A stretch of 64,000 nucleotides of DNA from Clostridiisalibacter paucivorans DSM 22131 (GCF_000620125.1 NZ_JHVL01000002.1:81039-145038); one strand, 5' to 3'. Shown: positions 17,352 through 27,484, counted from the stretch's first letter. The notes: a model not told the origin generated them from the letters alone. Numbers and translations: made by a program.

Positions 17352-18377
17352 CTATCTTTTTGAACTTGCAGCTACTTTTTTTAGCATATCAATATCTTCA
17401 ACAGCCTTTCCTGTGCCTAAAACCACACAATCTAAAGGACTTTCAGCTATCAAAACTGGCATACCAGTTTCTTCCGCTACTAATTTATCTAACCCATTAA
17501 GAAATGCCCCTCCGCCAGTAAGCATTATCCCTTGTTCCATTACATCTGCTGCCAACTCTGGAGGAGTTTTTTCCAATGTATATTTTATTGCATCTATTAT
17601 ATTTAATACAGGCTCTTTCAATGCTTCATATATTTCTGAAGAACAGACCTCAATAGTTTTAGGTAACCCTGCTACAAGATCTCTACCTCTAATATTCATT
17701 TTTTGTTCTTTACCTTTTAAATAAGCAGAACCTATAGTCATCTTTATATCTTCTGCAGTTCTTTCACCTATCATTAAATTATATTGTTTCTTTATAAACT
17801 GAATTATAGAGTCATCCATCTCATCGCCACCAACTCTTATAGACCTACTGGTTACGATACCTCCTAAGGATATTATTGCTACCTCCGTAGTTCCTCCTCC
17901 TATATCAACTACCATGCTTCCAGTAGGATCTTGTACCGGAAGATTAGCTCCTATAGATGCTGCCATAGGTTCCTCTATAAGATAAGCCTCTCTTGCTCCA
18001 GCTTGTTGAGCAGCATTCTCTACTGCCCTCTTTTCAACTTCTGTTACTCCCGATGGAACACATATTACAACTCTAGGTTGAACAAAAGTTTTCCCTTGAT
18101 AAGCCTTTTTTAAAAAATATTTAATCATATTCTGAGTTATATTAAAATCTGCTATTACACCATCCTTTATAGGTCTTATGGCTATAATATTTCCTGGTGT
18201 CCTTCCTATCATCCTTTTTGCCTCTTCTCCCACAGCCATAACCTCATTGGTCTTAGTTTCTATGGCTACAACTGATGGTTCTCTAACTACTATACCTCTT
18301 CCCTTTACATAAACTAATGTATTAGCAGTTCCTAAGTCTATTCCCATATCTTTAGAAAATATATTAAACATACCCAT
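17352..18377 (-). CDS. mreB: Actin-like rod shape protein MreB
   Basis: At 341 residues it has actin-family signatures: [16 protein letters not shown] (phosphate 1), [18 protein letters not shown] (phosphate 2) and [15 protein letters not shown] (adenosine). It polymerises at the membrane and directs lateral wall synthesis. The radC-mreBCD-minCDE order is the classic Firmicute arrangement. The start could be the first or third codon. Confidence 0.98.
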   Translation of the reverse strand: MGMFNIFSKDMGIDLGTANTLVYVKGRGIVVREPSVVAIETKTNEVMAVGEEAKRMIGRTPGNIIAIRPIKDGVIADFNITQNMIKYFLKKAYQGKTFVQPRVVICVPSGVTEVEKRAVENAAQQAGAREAYLIEEPMAASIGANLPVQDPTGSMVVDIGGGTTEVAIISLGGIVTSRSIRVGGDEMDDSIIQFIKKQYNLMIGERTAEDIKMTIGSAYLKGKEQKMNIRGRDLVAGLPKTIEVCSSEIYEALKEPVLNIIDAIKYTLEKTPPELAADVMEQGIMLTGGGAFLNGLDKLVAEETGMPVLIAESPLDCVVLGTGKAVEDIDMLKKVAASSKR

Positions 18378-18402
18378 ATTTATTGCTCCTTCCTGTCCTA
18401 TC

Positions 18403-19092
18403 TTATATCAAATTTTTTTCTTTAAGACTAATATATTTATTATTTCCAATAATAATATGATCGAGTACTTTTATTCCCAACAATTCTCCACACTCATACA
18501 ACCTTTTAGATACAGCTATATCCTCTCTACTAGGTGTAGGGTCTCCACTAGGATGATTATGCGTCAATATTATAGATGCACTACTCCTTTTTATTGCATC
18601 TATAAAAACTTCCCTGGGATGAACAATTGAAGAGTTTAAGCTACCTATAGAAATATCATTAATAGCTATAATTTTATTTTTAATATTCAACATTATTATC
18701 TTAAAATATTCTTTTTTAAAATTTCTCATTTCTTCCATCAATAAGTTGACTACATCCAATGGTGATGTAATTTGTAAAGAATCTTGTTTATTGTATGCTG
18801 CTAATCTCTTTCCCAACTCTATGGCAGAAAGTATCTGAGCAGCCTTACATCTTCCAATCCCTTCTACAGCCATAAGTTCTTCTAAAGAACTTTGCGACAA
18901 GAATTCTAAACCAGATTGATCCAATGAAAGCACCCTATTAGACAATTCTAAAGCTGTATTTTTCTTACTACCTGTCCTTATAATTATAGCCAGAAGTTCT
19001 GAATTCGATAACATTTTAGGCCCATATTTATATAGTTTTTCTCTAGGTCTTTCTTCTTTAGGCATGTCTTTAATTGTATAATTACAATTCAT
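18403..19092 (-). CDS. radC: RadC family JAB-domain protein
   Basis: The start at 19092 is preferred because GGAGG lies just upstream; an in-frame codon 20 residues earlier would overlap maf. The protein begins [20 protein letters not shown], has a helix-hairpin-helix segment ([15 protein letters not shown]) and the JAB metal motif as VHPREVF, then [17 protein letters not shown]. RadC (YsxA) is widespread, with no proven repair role. It lies between maf and mreB as in Bacillus. Confidence 0.95.
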   Translation of the reverse strand: MNCNYTIKDMPKEERPREKLYKYGPKMLSNSELLAIIIRTGSKKNTALELSNRVLSLDQSGLEFLSQSSLEELMAVEGIGRCKAAQILSAIELGKRLAAYNKQDSLQITSPLDVVNLLMEEMRNFKKEYFKIIMLNIKNKIIAINDISIGSLNSSIVHPREVFIDAIKRSSASIILTHNHPSGDPTPSREDIAVSKRLYECGELLGIKVLDHIIIGNNKYISLKEKNLI

Positions 19093-19123
19093 ATTAATCC
19101 TCCTATAAGCACCTAAACCATTA

Positions 19124-19702
19124 CTATAACAACATAATATCAAAATACTCACTTAAAATATTATCTACTTTTGCTATAGGTAGACCAACTACGTTAGAAT
19201 AAGAACCTTTAATCCCTTTTACAAATATAGCTCCCTTTCCTTGTATACCATAAGAACCTGCTTTATCTATATATTCTCCTGTATCTAAATATTTCTCTAT
19301 AAGAGTATCCTTCAATTGTCTAAATTCAACTTTAGTTTCTTCATAATCAACTACTTTTATATTGGAACCTGTTTTCATAACTGCTATACCTGTAAACACA
19401 GAATGTACACTTCCACTTAAGTATTTAAGCATATTATAAGCCTCTCTTCTATCTTGAGGCTTACCTAATATCCTTCCCTTATAAACTAAAGTATCTGCAG
19501 CTATTATTATGTCGTTTTTACTAACTCTTTTTGACACATCTTCAGCCTTCTGAAAGGCTAAAGACATAGCATTAACTTCTGGAGACATATCTTTGTCCAT
19601 ATATTCTTCTATGAAACTTCCCTTTACATGCAATTTGGCATTAAATTTTGACAATAAAGATTTCCTCCTAGGAGACATAGATGCCAATATTATTCTGTTC
19701 AT
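19124..19702 (-). CDS. maf: Maf/YhdE nucleoside triphosphate pyrophosphatase
   Basis: From the ATG at 19702 the protein opens RIILASMSPRRKSLL, and contains IIAADTLVYKGRILGKP and KAGSYGIQGKGA, all core Maf motifs. The family hydrolyses non-canonical or dTTP/UTP nucleotides and affects septum formation. An upstream in-frame GTG (19711) lies inside the ribosome binding region and is less likely. Its neighbours radC and mreB match the Bacillus maf-radC-mreB order. Confidence 0.95.
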   Translation of the reverse strand: MNRIILASMSPRRKSLLSKFNAKLHVKGSFIEEYMDKDMSPEVNAMSLAFQKAEDVSKRVSKNDIIIAADTLVYKGRILGKPQDRREAYNMLKYLSGSVHSVFTGIAVMKTGSNIKVVDYEETKVEFRQLKDTLIEKYLDTGEYIDKAGSYGIQGKGAIFVKGIKGSYSNVVGLPIAKVDNILSEYFDIMLL

Positions 19703-19714
19703 ATCCTTCACCTA

Positions 19715-19972
19715 CTAAATTCTTTTATAAACAAATATAGCTATAATAAGACCTAAGACACTGGCTATATTAATATTAAGCATAAAACCAAAAGTTAATT
19801 GTATAACATTTAAATCAATATGCCATGGCTCTTTTATTCCTATAGAATATCCTTTAGATAAAAAACTTATCTGTTCTCCAAAAAGATCTCCTATTATTCC
19901 ACCTATAATTATTCCCACAAGAATCAATATTATTAATACGGCGGTTCCTCTACTTCGAGCCCTCATTTTCAT
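19715..19972 (-). CDS. DUF4321-type small membrane protein
   Basis: An 85-residue protein with two hydrophobic segments (residues 10-30 and 60-80) separated by a short outside or inside loop that reads GYSIGIKEPWHIDLNVIQLTFGF. This matches the pattern of the DUF4321 family found next to maf in Clostridia. Function is not known. It is four bases from maf and certainly in the same operon. Confidence 0.8.
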   Translation of the reverse strand: MKMRARSRGTAVLIILILVGIIIGGIIGDLFGEQISFLSKGYSIGIKEPWHIDLNVIQLTFGFMLNINIASVLGLIIAIFVYKRI

Positions 19973-19991
19973 CCTCCCTTATTTTTCATAA

Positions 19992-20507
19992 TCACATAAT
20001 CGCATTTGCCATATTGTTCTTTAAATTATTAAACAAGAATATTGAAGACAGCCCTACAAAGTATCCTGTAAAAAGACTGACTAATATCATTACAGGTAAG
20101 TATGAATAAATCATAATATTCTCCATCACTATAGTTGCAACTGTAATTTGAGATATATTATGTGCTATAGCTCCTAATATGCTAACTCCAATCAAGCTAA
20201 AATGCTTTGACAATGTCTTGTATACTAAAAACATTACCAAAGTGCTTATAACCGCTGCTGGCAAACTATACATAAGTGCAGTTACATTTCCTGTAGATAA
20301 AGCTAAAATTATCGTCCTCAAAAATGAAACCAATAATCCTGCCTTTAATCCATATAATACTACTGTAATCAGAGCCACAATATTAGCCAATCCCAACTTT
20401 GCTCCAGGAGCAATAAATGGTATAGGAATAAAAGATTCAATTATACTCAATACCAATCCTGAACCAACAAGCAATGAAAGGAAAATAGCTCTTTTAGTTC
20501 TATTCAT
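19992..20507 (-). CDS. Gx-type membrane protein (Hpre_diP_synt_I family)
   Basis: From the start at 20507, behind GGGGTG, the 171-residue protein has several membrane helices and the sequence PIPFIAPGAKLGLANIVALITVVLYGLKAGLLVSFLRT, typical of the PF07456 family. These proteins are annotated as heptaprenyl diphosphate synthase component I or as substrate-binding S-like transporter units. In anaerobes they often pair with a NusG-II protein and Rnf genes, as here, and may serve quinone or flavin related needs; that link is inference. Confidence 0.8.
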   Translation of the reverse strand: MNRTKRAIFLSLLVGSGLVLSIIESFIPIPFIAPGAKLGLANIVALITVVLYGLKAGLLVSFLRTIILALSTGNVTALMYSLPAAVISTLVMFLVYKTLSKHFSLIGVSILGAIAHNISQITVATIVMENIMIYSYLPVMILVSLFTGYFVGLSSIFLFNNLKNNMANAIM

Positions 20508-20526
20508 ATATAACACCCCTAGCATA

Positions 20527-20916
20527 TCAATAACTATAGTCATCTACTGATTCTTCATAATCATTAGAAGTTATCTCTATAAATAATCTGTTTGGTAAAC
20601 ATACCGCTATATGACCTGGCTTAGAAATCCAGCCTTGCCTTTCACAAAGATGGTCAGGACAATCTGATTCAATTATTCTTGCTTTGCCATCTCCTATCTC
20701 TATTTTATTATGTCCATACTCTGTATCTATATCAATAATTTCACCTATCATATTTTTTCCTAAAGAGAAACGTTTATATTCTCTATTGTTTACAGTCACA
20801 ACAAGATATTTCGTTCCATCATTCCATGCCATTTCTTTTACAACCAATAAACCTGAAATACTCAATATTATAATTGCTATTATAAGAACCTTGTCCCATT
20901 TTGTCATAAATCTCAT
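20527..20916 (-). CDS. NusG domain II protein
   Basis: The start at 20916 is favoured by AAGGGA nine bases upstream. The protein has one N-terminal membrane segment and then a NusG-II beta domain with a conserved SDCPDHLCERQGWISKPGHIAVCLPNRL motif holding three cysteines. The family is membrane-anchored and often neighbours Rnf or flavin-transfer (ApbE) genes. Its function is not established; the Gx-type membrane gene follows by 19 bases. Confidence 0.85.
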   Translation of the reverse strand: MRFMTKWDKVLIIAIIILSISGLLVVKEMAWNDGTKYLVVTVNNREYKRFSLGKNMIGEIIDIDTEYGHNKIEIGDGKARIIESDCPDHLCERQGWISKPGHIAVCLPNRLFIEITSNDYEESVDDYSY

Positions 20917-21045
20917 TGAAACACTTCCCTTTACATTATGATAAAAAATATATGACTTCAAATTGTAAAATTAGACAGTATCACATTTAAAGTTTACCAT
21001 TTAACTAAGTCTTTTACAAGTAACAATTTTTGCACATATTAGTCA

Positions 21046-21076
21046 TAAAAAAGAGAACCCCTTTTGGGATTCCCTT
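21046..21076 (-). terminator. Terminator of the rnf operon
   Basis: Minus-strand stem AGGGAATCCC / GGGGTTCTCT with loop AAAA is followed by TTTTTT, starting immediately after the rnfB stop. Confidence 0.85.
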
Positions 21077-21081
21077 TTAAA

Positions 21082-22071
21082 TTATTTAAGTTCAATTGCA
21101 TCCTTTGGACACTTTTCTGCACAAACACCACAGCCAATACATTTATCTTCTATCACCTTATGTGTTTGCTTTAATTCCCCTTCTATAGCATCTACTGGAC
21201 AATTTTTAGCGCATATTGTACAACCGATACATTTATCTTCAGAAATATTAGCTTTCTTTCTATTTTCTAGCTGCCCACTTATTGCACCAGTAGGACATTT
21301 TTCAACACAAACCATACAATTTCTGCATTTTTCATAGTCAATCTTTGCCAATTTATTTTCAAACTCTATTGCTCCAAAAGGACAAGATTTTACACATATT
21401 TGACACCCAATACATCCTGTAGAACATTTATCTTTAACATCTTTTCCAAACTCATTACTATTACATTCCACATGCACTTTTTGACTATAAGGTACCAACT
21501 CTATTACACTTTTAGGACATGCTTCAATGCACTTACCGCAAGATGTACATTTATCTGGATCTATTTTAGCTATACCATCTTCTATAGAAATAGCATCAAA
21601 AGCGCATACATCTAAGCAAGTCCCCAATCCTAGACATCCATATTGACAAGCTTTGCTTCCGCCTCCAACTAATACTGCAGCTTTACAATCTTTGATGCCC
21701 GTATATTCAAATTTATTCTTAGCATTACATTCTGTTCCTTGACACATTACCTTTGCTACTTTTTTCTCTCCAGCCTCAGCTTGAACTCCCATAACAAGTC
21801 CTATCTTTTCAGCAGCATTAGCTCCACCTACAGGACATGCATTAACTGGAGCTTTTCCTGAAGCTATAGCTGTTGCTAATCCATCACATCCTGGAAATCC
21901 ACAAGCTCCACAGTTAGCACCTGGTAATGCCTTTCTTATTTCTTCAACTTTTGGGTCAACTTCTACAGCAAAAACCCTTGAAGCTACGGCTAACCCTGAA
22001 CCAAATACTAACCCTAATCCACCTAAACTAATTACAGGAAATAATATATTGCTCATTATGCTTTGATCCAT
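21082..22071 (-). CDS. rnfB: Rnf complex iron-sulfur subunit RnfB
   Basis: From ATG 22071 (behind AGGAGGTGA) the protein has an N-terminal membrane anchor, the CGACGFPGC four-cysteine cluster, and five full ferredoxin motifs (for example CTSCGKCIEACP, CIGCQICVKSCP, CRNCMVCVEKCP, CIGCTICAKNCP, CIGCGVCAEKCP) plus another cysteine group before them. Clostridial and Acetobacterium RnfB are known to be this long and cluster-rich. RnfB accepts electrons from reduced ferredoxin. Last gene of rnfCDGEAB. Confidence 0.97.
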   Translation of the reverse strand: MDQSIMSNILFPVISLGGLGLVFGSGLAVASRVFAVEVDPKVEEIRKALPGANCGACGFPGCDGLATAIASGKAPVNACPVGGANAAEKIGLVMGVQAEAGEKKVAKVMCQGTECNAKNKFEYTGIKDCKAAVLVGGGSKACQYGCLGLGTCLDVCAFDAISIEDGIAKIDPDKCTSCGKCIEACPKSVIELVPYSQKVHVECNSNEFGKDVKDKCSTGCIGCQICVKSCPFGAIEFENKLAKIDYEKCRNCMVCVEKCPTGAISGQLENRKKANISEDKCIGCTICAKNCPVDAIEGELKQTHKVIEDKCIGCGVCAEKCPKDAIELK

Positions 22072-22083
22072 TATTTTCACCTC

Positions 22084-22656
22084 CTATACAAGTCCAGCAA
22101 AACCTAAAAATGCTATAGACATTAATCCTGCTGTTATCAATGCTATTGGAAAACCCTTTAACGATTCTGGAACATCAGCTAACGCAAGTCTCTCCCTTAT
22201 ACCTGCAAATAGAACTATAGCTAAAGAAAATCCTACAGAAGCACCTATTGCATTAACTATTGTTTCAATCAAAGTATATCCTTCTTGAATATTCAGTATT
22301 GCAAGCCCAAGAACTGCACAGTTTGTTGTTATAAGAGGTAAGTATACACCTAATGCCTCATATAAAGCAGGGCTTGATTTCTTTACAAACATCTCAACAA
22401 ATTGCACTAAAGAAGCAATTACTAATATAAAAGCTATTGTCTGAAGAAATTCTAATCCTAATGTATTTAATATAGCCTTTTGTATTATATAAGTTATAAT
22501 AGATGCTAATGTCATAACAAATGTAACTGCCATACCCATTCCACTAGCAGTTTCAACTTGTTTTGAAACTCCTAAGAATGGACATATTCCTAAAAATTTT
22601 GACAACACAAAGTTATTAACCAATATAGCACTAATTAATATTGTTAATAAACCCAT
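22084..22656 (-). CDS. rnfA: Rnf complex membrane subunit RnfA
   Basis: The 190-residue protein has six hydrophobic segments and the family motif [19 protein letters not shown] near the N-terminus, with [11 protein letters not shown] in the middle. RnfA and RnfE are inverted-topology relatives that hold a membrane iron-sulfur centre and move Na+ or H+. It is 16 bases after rnfE and 12 bases before rnfB. Confidence 0.97.
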   Translation of the reverse strand: MGLLTILISAILVNNFVLSKFLGICPFLGVSKQVETASGMGMAVTFVMTLASIITYIIQKAILNTLGLEFLQTIAFILVIASLVQFVEMFVKKSSPALYEALGVYLPLITTNCAVLGLAILNIQEGYTLIETIVNAIGASVGFSLAIVLFAGIRERLALADVPESLKGFPIALITAGLMSIAFLGFAGLV

Positions 22657-22672
22657 TTATACTCCTCCCCCT

Positions 22673-23275
22673 TTACGCTTCTCTTTTTTTTCTAAGTTTT
22701 GTCCAATTATATAAACCTATCAATAGACCCAACGCAAGGAATGCTCCAGGAGGCAATATCATTATTATAGCTGGTTTAAACGCTTCACCTAATAATTGAA
22801 ATCCAAATATACTACCTGCACCTAAAAGTTCTCTAATTATACCTAATACAGTAAGAGCTAAAGTAAATCCTAATCCCATTCCTAAGCCATCACCTATTGA
22901 AAAAACAGGATTATTCTTTGAAGCAAAAGACTCAGCTCTACCTAATATTACACAGTTAACAACTATCAAAGGTATGAAAAGTCCCAATGAATTATATAAC
23001 TCAACTGCATAGGCATGCATAAACATTCCAATTAAAGTAACAAATGTTGCTATTATAACTATAAACGCTGGTATACGGATTTTATCTGGTATAACCTTTC
23101 TCAACAAAGAAACCACAAAATTTGATCCAATTAACACTGAAGTAGTAGCTAACCCCATTGCCATACCATTAGTAGCTGAAGTAGTAACAGCTAATGTAGG
23201 ACACATACCAAGTACTTGAACAAATGTTGGGTTCTCATCAATTATCCCATTTTTAAGAGTCTTAAAGAAATTCAT
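22673..23275 (-). CDS. rnfE: Rnf complex membrane subunit RnfE
   Basis: A 200-residue protein opening with NPTFVQVLGMCPTLAVTTSA and containing VVNCVILGRAESFA, both signatures of RnfE/NqrD. Six membrane segments are visible. It pairs with RnfA to form the ion-moving core. The C-terminus is basic (TKLRKKREA). Confidence 0.97.
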   Translation of the reverse strand: MNFFKTLKNGIIDENPTFVQVLGMCPTLAVTTSATNGMAMGLATTSVLIGSNFVVSLLRKVIPDKIRIPAFIVIIATFVTLIGMFMHAYAVELYNSLGLFIPLIVVNCVILGRAESFASKNNPVFSIGDGLGMGLGFTLALTVLGIIRELLGAGSIFGFQLLGEAFKPAIIMILPPGAFLALGLLIGLYNWTKLRKKREA

Positions 23276-23302
23276 TTTTTCACCTCCGCACTTTATCTCT
23301 AA

Positions 23303-24331
23303 TTATTTATTTAATCCACTATTAAATAACTCTCTAGCTACATTTACCCCTTTTGTTATTGCATCAGAAGTAACTGTAGCTCCAGTTACAGCCTGAATTT
23401 CATTGTCATTTGAAGGAGAAGATTTTACAGATACTATTTCACTATCAGCTTTCTTCCCTTCATATTGTGCTTGAAATTCTGGCGTAATGGCTTTATCTCC
23501 AACACCAGGTGTCTCTTTATGATTTATAACCTTGACACCTGTTATTTTACCTTCTAAAGAAATACCAGTCATAATCTCTATATTACCACCATATCCTTCA
23601 GTGCCTGTTTCTATTATATATCCTAATACCTCTTCACCATTTAATCCCTTATGTGCTTCAATGACTCCTTCAGAAGCACCATCTAATTCCATAACTTCAA
23701 AAGACTCTGCATCAGGAAATAGCTCTTTCTTAGCTGATTCGATTTTTTCTTTATTAGCGCTTTCTACTTTATCTGGGCTAACACCAGTATTAAACAATTC
23801 TCTAGCTAAATTTACTCCCTTTGTAACTGCATTTGATGTAATTGTAGCCCCTGTTATGGCTTGAATTTCATTGTCATTAGATGGAGTAGTTTTTACAACT
23901 GTTATTTCATTGTCAACTTTTTTCCCACTATATTGACCTTGGAATTCCACACTGGTTGAATTAGCCCCAAGACCTGGTGTCTCTTGATGTCCTACAACCT
24001 TTACTGCTTTGATTATACCATCAGAAGAAATTCCAGTTATAACTTCTACATTTCCTCCATATCCTGAAGTGGCAGTTTTAATAGCAAATCCCACTACTTC
24101 TCCACCTTTTAATCCTTTATATGCTTCAATTATTTCCTCTGATGTACCGCTTAACTCAACAGCTTCAAAAGACTCTGCATCAGAAAGAACTTCTTTTCTA
24201 GCAGCCTCACTTTTTGCTGCCTCAACCTCTAATATTTTTTCAGAGGTTATTCCATTAGAAAGTCCAAGTACAACCGCTGCTACAGCAGTAATTATAAATA
24301 ATATTAATCCCAATTTAATTATCTCACGCAT
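23303..24331 (-). CDS. rnfG: RnfG with a tandem duplication of the FMN-binding domain
   Basis: The 342-residue protein has one N-terminal membrane segment followed by two FMN-binding domains. Each has GYGGN(V/I)E, an EIQA stretch and the flavinylation site TGAT: ITGATITSNA near residue 170 and VTGATVTSDA near 325. The halves are so alike (shared PSNDNEIQA, TKGVN, ARELFN) that duplication must be fairly recent. Usual RnfG has about 180-210 residues and one site. Both threonines are intact, so two covalent FMN groups are possible. It overlaps rnfD by a few bases. Confidence 0.95.
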   Translation of the reverse strand: MREIIKLGLILFIITAVAAVVLGLSNGITSEKILEVEAAKSEAARKEVLSDAESFEAVELSGTSEEIIEAYKGLKGGEVVGFAIKTATSGYGGNVEVITGISSDGIIKAVKVVGHQETPGLGANSTSVEFQGQYSGKKVDNEITVVKTTPSNDNEIQAITGATITSNAVTKGVNLARELFNTGVSPDKVESANKEKIESAKKELFPDAESFEVMELDGASEGVIEAHKGLNGEEVLGYIIETGTEGYGGNIEIMTGISLEGKITGVKVINHKETPGVGDKAITPEFQAQYEGKKADSEIVSVKSSPSNDNEIQAVTGATVTSDAITKGVNVARELFNSGLNK

Positions 24332-25265
24332 TTTGCTTCACCTCACCAAATACTTTTGGACTAGTATATTTATCTATAATAGGTGCGGCAACATTCATCA
24401 ATAATATGGAATATGAAACACCTTCAGGATATCCACCATATAATCTAATTACTGATGTTATAATACCACATCCTATACCAAATATTATTTGTCCTCGTGG
24501 TGTAACTGGTGAAGATGCATAATCTGTAGCCATATAAAATGCACCTAACATTAAACCACCGGCAAATAAATGATAGGTCATCATTTCAAATCCTCCACCA
24601 AATATAAAGGTCATTATAGCTACTGTAGCTATATAGGTAAAAGGTATTCTCCAAGTAATTATGCCTTTATATAATAAGTAAATTCCTCCAAGTATTAGTA
24701 ATAGTGCTGAAGTTTCTCCTAGACATCCACCTATATTACCTATTAGTACATTAGTTAAAGACGGTAATGGCTGACTTGCTTCTCCACCCATAATAGCAAG
24801 TGGTGTAGCAGTACTTACTGCATCTGCTCCCGGTGTAACCCAACTTGTCATAGCTACTGGCCATGATGCTAACAACATAGCCCTTGCTGCCAATGCAGGA
24901 TTCATAAAGTTATGTCCCAATCCTCCAAAAGCTTGCTTTACTATCGCTATAGCAAAAACTGATCCTATTACAGGTAACCACCATGGCGCTGAAGCAGGTA
25001 TATTAAAGGCCAAAAGTAATCCAGTAACCACAGCACTTAAGTCATTTATCGTAACAGGCTTCTTCAACATCTTTTGTATAATTACTTCTGTAATAACTGC
25101 AGAAGCTATTGCTAGTACTATTAGTTTAAGCGCATTAAATCTAAAAAAATATAAACTTGCCAAAGTTGCAGGCAATAACGCTATTAAGACATCTCTCATC
25201 ACCGATGTAATAGTCTCATCAGACCTCAAGTGAGGAGAAGATGATCCAATTAGTATTGTATCCAT
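24324..25265 (-). CDS. rnfD: Rnf complex membrane subunit RnfD
   Basis: The 313-residue protein has eight or more hydrophobic segments, the FGGLGHNFMNPALAARAMLLASWP motif of RnfD/NqrB and a flavinylation-region sequence VSTATPLAIM near residue 150. RnfD carries covalent FMN and forms the ion channel in the Rnf structures. The 8-base overlap with rnfG shows tight coupling. Confidence 0.97.
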   Translation of the reverse strand: MDTILIGSSSPHLRSDETITSVMRDVLIALLPATLASLYFFRFNALKLIVLAIASAVITEVIIQKMLKKPVTINDLSAVVTGLLLAFNIPASAPWWLPVIGSVFAIAIVKQAFGGLGHNFMNPALAARAMLLASWPVAMTSWVTPGADAVSTATPLAIMGGEASQPLPSLTNVLIGNIGGCLGETSALLLILGGIYLLYKGIITWRIPFTYIATVAIMTFIFGGGFEMMTYHLFAGGLMLGAFYMATDYASSPVTPRGQIIFGIGCGIITSVIRLYGGYPEGVSYSILLMNVAAPIIDKYTSPKVFGEVKQNA

Positions 25266-25283
25266 TTCAAAACCCCCTATCTA

Positions 25284-26606
25284 TTAGCTTTTTCTCCTTT
25301 TTGCTATTATTTCTTTCTTTGCTACTCTTATTGATTGAAGTAATGGTCTCTTTGAAGGACAGACAAAAGAACAGGAACCACATTCTATACAATCTAAAGC
25401 TCTATATCCTTCTGCTTCTTCAAACATTTTCTTTAAGGACAATTTACTTATATTCAATGGTTGCAAATGCACAGGGCAAATATCTACACATTTACCACAT
25501 CTTATACAAGGTCCTGGTTCAGGTAACCTAGCATCCTTTTCATTTAACACTAAAATTCCAGATGTTCCCTTTATACATGGTATTTCATCACTAGATTGAG
25601 CAAGTCCCATCATAGGTCCACCCATAATTAATTTTCCAGGCTTTTCACTATAGCCTCCACACTGTTCAATTATTTCTCTAAAAGGTGTTCCTATTTTTGT
25701 TATTAAATTTTTAGGTTCTTTAATTGCACTACCCGTAATTGTTGTTATTCTTTCAATTAACGGCATACCTGTCTGTATTGCAGTAGCAATAGCAGCTGCA
25801 GTACCTACATTGTTTACTACTACGCCTACATCCATAGGTAGACCACCAGAAGGCACCTCTCTTCCAGTAACAGCATTGATTATTCTCTTTTCATCCCCTT
25901 GTGGATACTTAGTTTTAAAGGAAACTATTTCAACACTTGAATCATCTTTTGAAGCTTCAACCATTTTCGCAATAGCATCAGGTTTATTATTTTCAATACC
26001 TATATAACCCTTATCTACTCCCACAGCTTTCATTATAGCCTTTAAACCATATATTACAAGCTCAGGTTTTTCTAACATAAGTCTATGGTCGGCTGTTAAA
26101 TATGGTTCACACTCCGCACCATTTAAAACTACAGTATCAATCTTTTTATCTGGCGGTGGAGATAGTTTTACATGGGTAGGAAATCCAGCTCCTCCCATTC
26201 CTGTTATACCAGCTTCTTTTATTATTGCTAGTATTTCTTCTTTTGATAAAGAGTTTAAATCTCCTTTAGGCTGAATAGACTCATGAACTTCATTTTGCCC
26301 ATCAGACTCTATAATAACTGACAACGCTTTTCCAGTGGGTGTAGCAATCTCTGTTATCTTTTTAACTGTACCAGATACACTGGAATGAATTGGTGCTGAA
26401 ACAAAAGCCTCTGCTTCACCAATTTTTTGTCCAACTTTCACCTTGTCTCCAACTTTAACTATAGGTTGACAAGGAGCTCCTATATGCTGTTGCATAGGAA
26501 TTTTTACAATTGCAGGATCTTTAGCTTTTTCCACAGAAATATTTTCTGTTTGTTTCTTAAAATGTGGTGGATGAACCCCACCCTTAAATGTGAGATCCTT
26601 TAACAT
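25284..26606 (-). CDS. rnfC: Rnf complex NADH-binding subunit RnfC
   Basis: The 440-residue protein contains GGVHPPHFKKQTE at the start, the glycine-rich NADH/FMN site GMGGAGFPTHVKL near residue 137, and two ferredoxin motifs near the C-terminus (CIRCGKCVDICPVH and CIECGSCSFVCPS). RnfC reduces NAD+ with ferredoxin electrons. It is the first gene of rnfCDGEAB. This complex couples ferredoxin:NAD oxidoreduction to a Na+ or H+ gradient. Confidence 0.97.
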   Translation of the reverse strand: MLKDLTFKGGVHPPHFKKQTENISVEKAKDPAIVKIPMQQHIGAPCQPIVKVGDKVKVGQKIGEAEAFVSAPIHSSVSGTVKKITEIATPTGKALSVIIESDGQNEVHESIQPKGDLNSLSKEEILAIIKEAGITGMGGAGFPTHVKLSPPPDKKIDTVVLNGAECEPYLTADHRLMLEKPELVIYGLKAIMKAVGVDKGYIGIENNKPDAIAKMVEASKDDSSVEIVSFKTKYPQGDEKRIINAVTGREVPSGGLPMDVGVVVNNVGTAAAIATAIQTGMPLIERITTITGSAIKEPKNLITKIGTPFREIIEQCGGYSEKPGKLIMGGPMMGLAQSSDEIPCIKGTSGILVLNEKDARLPEPGPCIRCGKCVDICPVHLQPLNISKLSLKKMFEEAEGYRALDCIECGSCSFVCPSKRPLLQSIRVAKKEIIAKRRKS

Positions 26607-26938
26607 TTATTTCACCTCTTATCTATTTATTTTTATTTTGGTTATAATAATATTAGTTAATAAATATACAATGTAAAATACAAGTATTATTTTGTATACA
26701 AAATGTTTTATACATTAAAAAATAACAGAGTCTTTTTGTCCTGCTCAAATATACCTATGTTAATAATTTATACATATAAAACCTTTTCATTGTATAATCG
26801 TTAAACACTTAGCAGTATTTTAAGCCATCTGTTACTTTTTTTACAATTCATTATAACACTTATATCATTTTTGTACAAGCCTAATGATAATTATTAAATT
26901 AACTAATAAAACATCTTAATTAAACTTATTAACTATAG
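26607..26938. other. Intergenic region between the hydrogenase-like operon and rnfC
   Basis: About 330 bases without a plausible gene. It holds a candidate promoter for rnfC (26850-26878) and a long, AT-rich 5' untranslated stretch of roughly 235 bases. I see no clear riboswitch and no full Rex-type TTGTTAA-N4-TTAACAA site. Confidence 0.6.
26850..26878 (-). promoter_or_regulatory. Candidate promoter of rnfCDGEAB
   Basis: A perfect TATAAT with an extended -10 (TGT before it) lies 17 bases from a weak -35 box TTGTAC. The predicted start near 26843 leaves a 5' leader of about 235 bases before rnfC. Confidence 0.55.
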
Positions 26939-27484
26939 TTATATATTATGAATATCTTTTATATTTTCTTCTATATATGTCTTTATCCATAACAGCACAT
27001 CTATATTATCTATACTTAATTCTTTTAATGTCTTTTTAATTTCTCTAGTGTCAAATTTAAACTCTCTATTATTACACTGATGTCTATATACTATGTCTAC
27101 ATCTTTATCTTTATTTAATAAAGAAACTAATGTCTTCCCCATATTGCCCAATGGTGCTCTATCTATATGACTATATTTCAAACTAAAGTGCACTTCTGTT
27201 CCTTTTCCCAATTCAGAAGATATTTTAAAGTCTCCCTCGCATCTTAGAGCTGCAGCCTTAGTCAAAGATATGCCCATTCCTACCTTTCTAGTTTTTCTGG
27301 AAGTCATAAAAGGATCATCTACTCTTTTTAAAAATTCTTCGTCCATTCCCTTGCCATTGTCCTCTATATCTACAGTCAATATATCTTTATCTATATTTTC
27401 TAATATATTTATTTTTACTAATGTTGCCCCTGCATCATAGGAGTTTTCTACTAGGTCCAATATATGAAGTGATAATTCTTTCAT
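26939..27484 (-). CDS. Histidine-kinase-like ATPase of the hydrogenase-sensor operon
   Basis: The 181-residue protein is a bare HATPase domain: N box LVENSYDAGA, G1 DNGKGMD and G2 GMGISL. There is no dimerisation/phospho-acceptor domain. It overlaps the PHP gene by four bases (ATGA), so is the last gene of the operon. Such stand-alone ATPases act as anti-sigma or switch kinases; the target is unknown. Confidence 0.75.
   Translation of the reverse strand: MKELSLHILDLVENSYDAGATLVKINILENIDKDILTVDIEDNGKGMDEEFLKRVDDPFMTSRKTRKVGMGISLTKAAALRCEGDFKISSELGKGTEVHFSLKYSHIDRAPLGNMGKTLVSLLNKDKDVDIVYRHQCNNREFKFDTREIKKTLKELSIDNIDVLLWIKTYIEENIKDIHNI

Noticed and set aside
26607..26938. Rex operator or riboswitch before rnfC
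   Set aside because: No full Rex motif and no recognisable riboswitch core seen in the leader.
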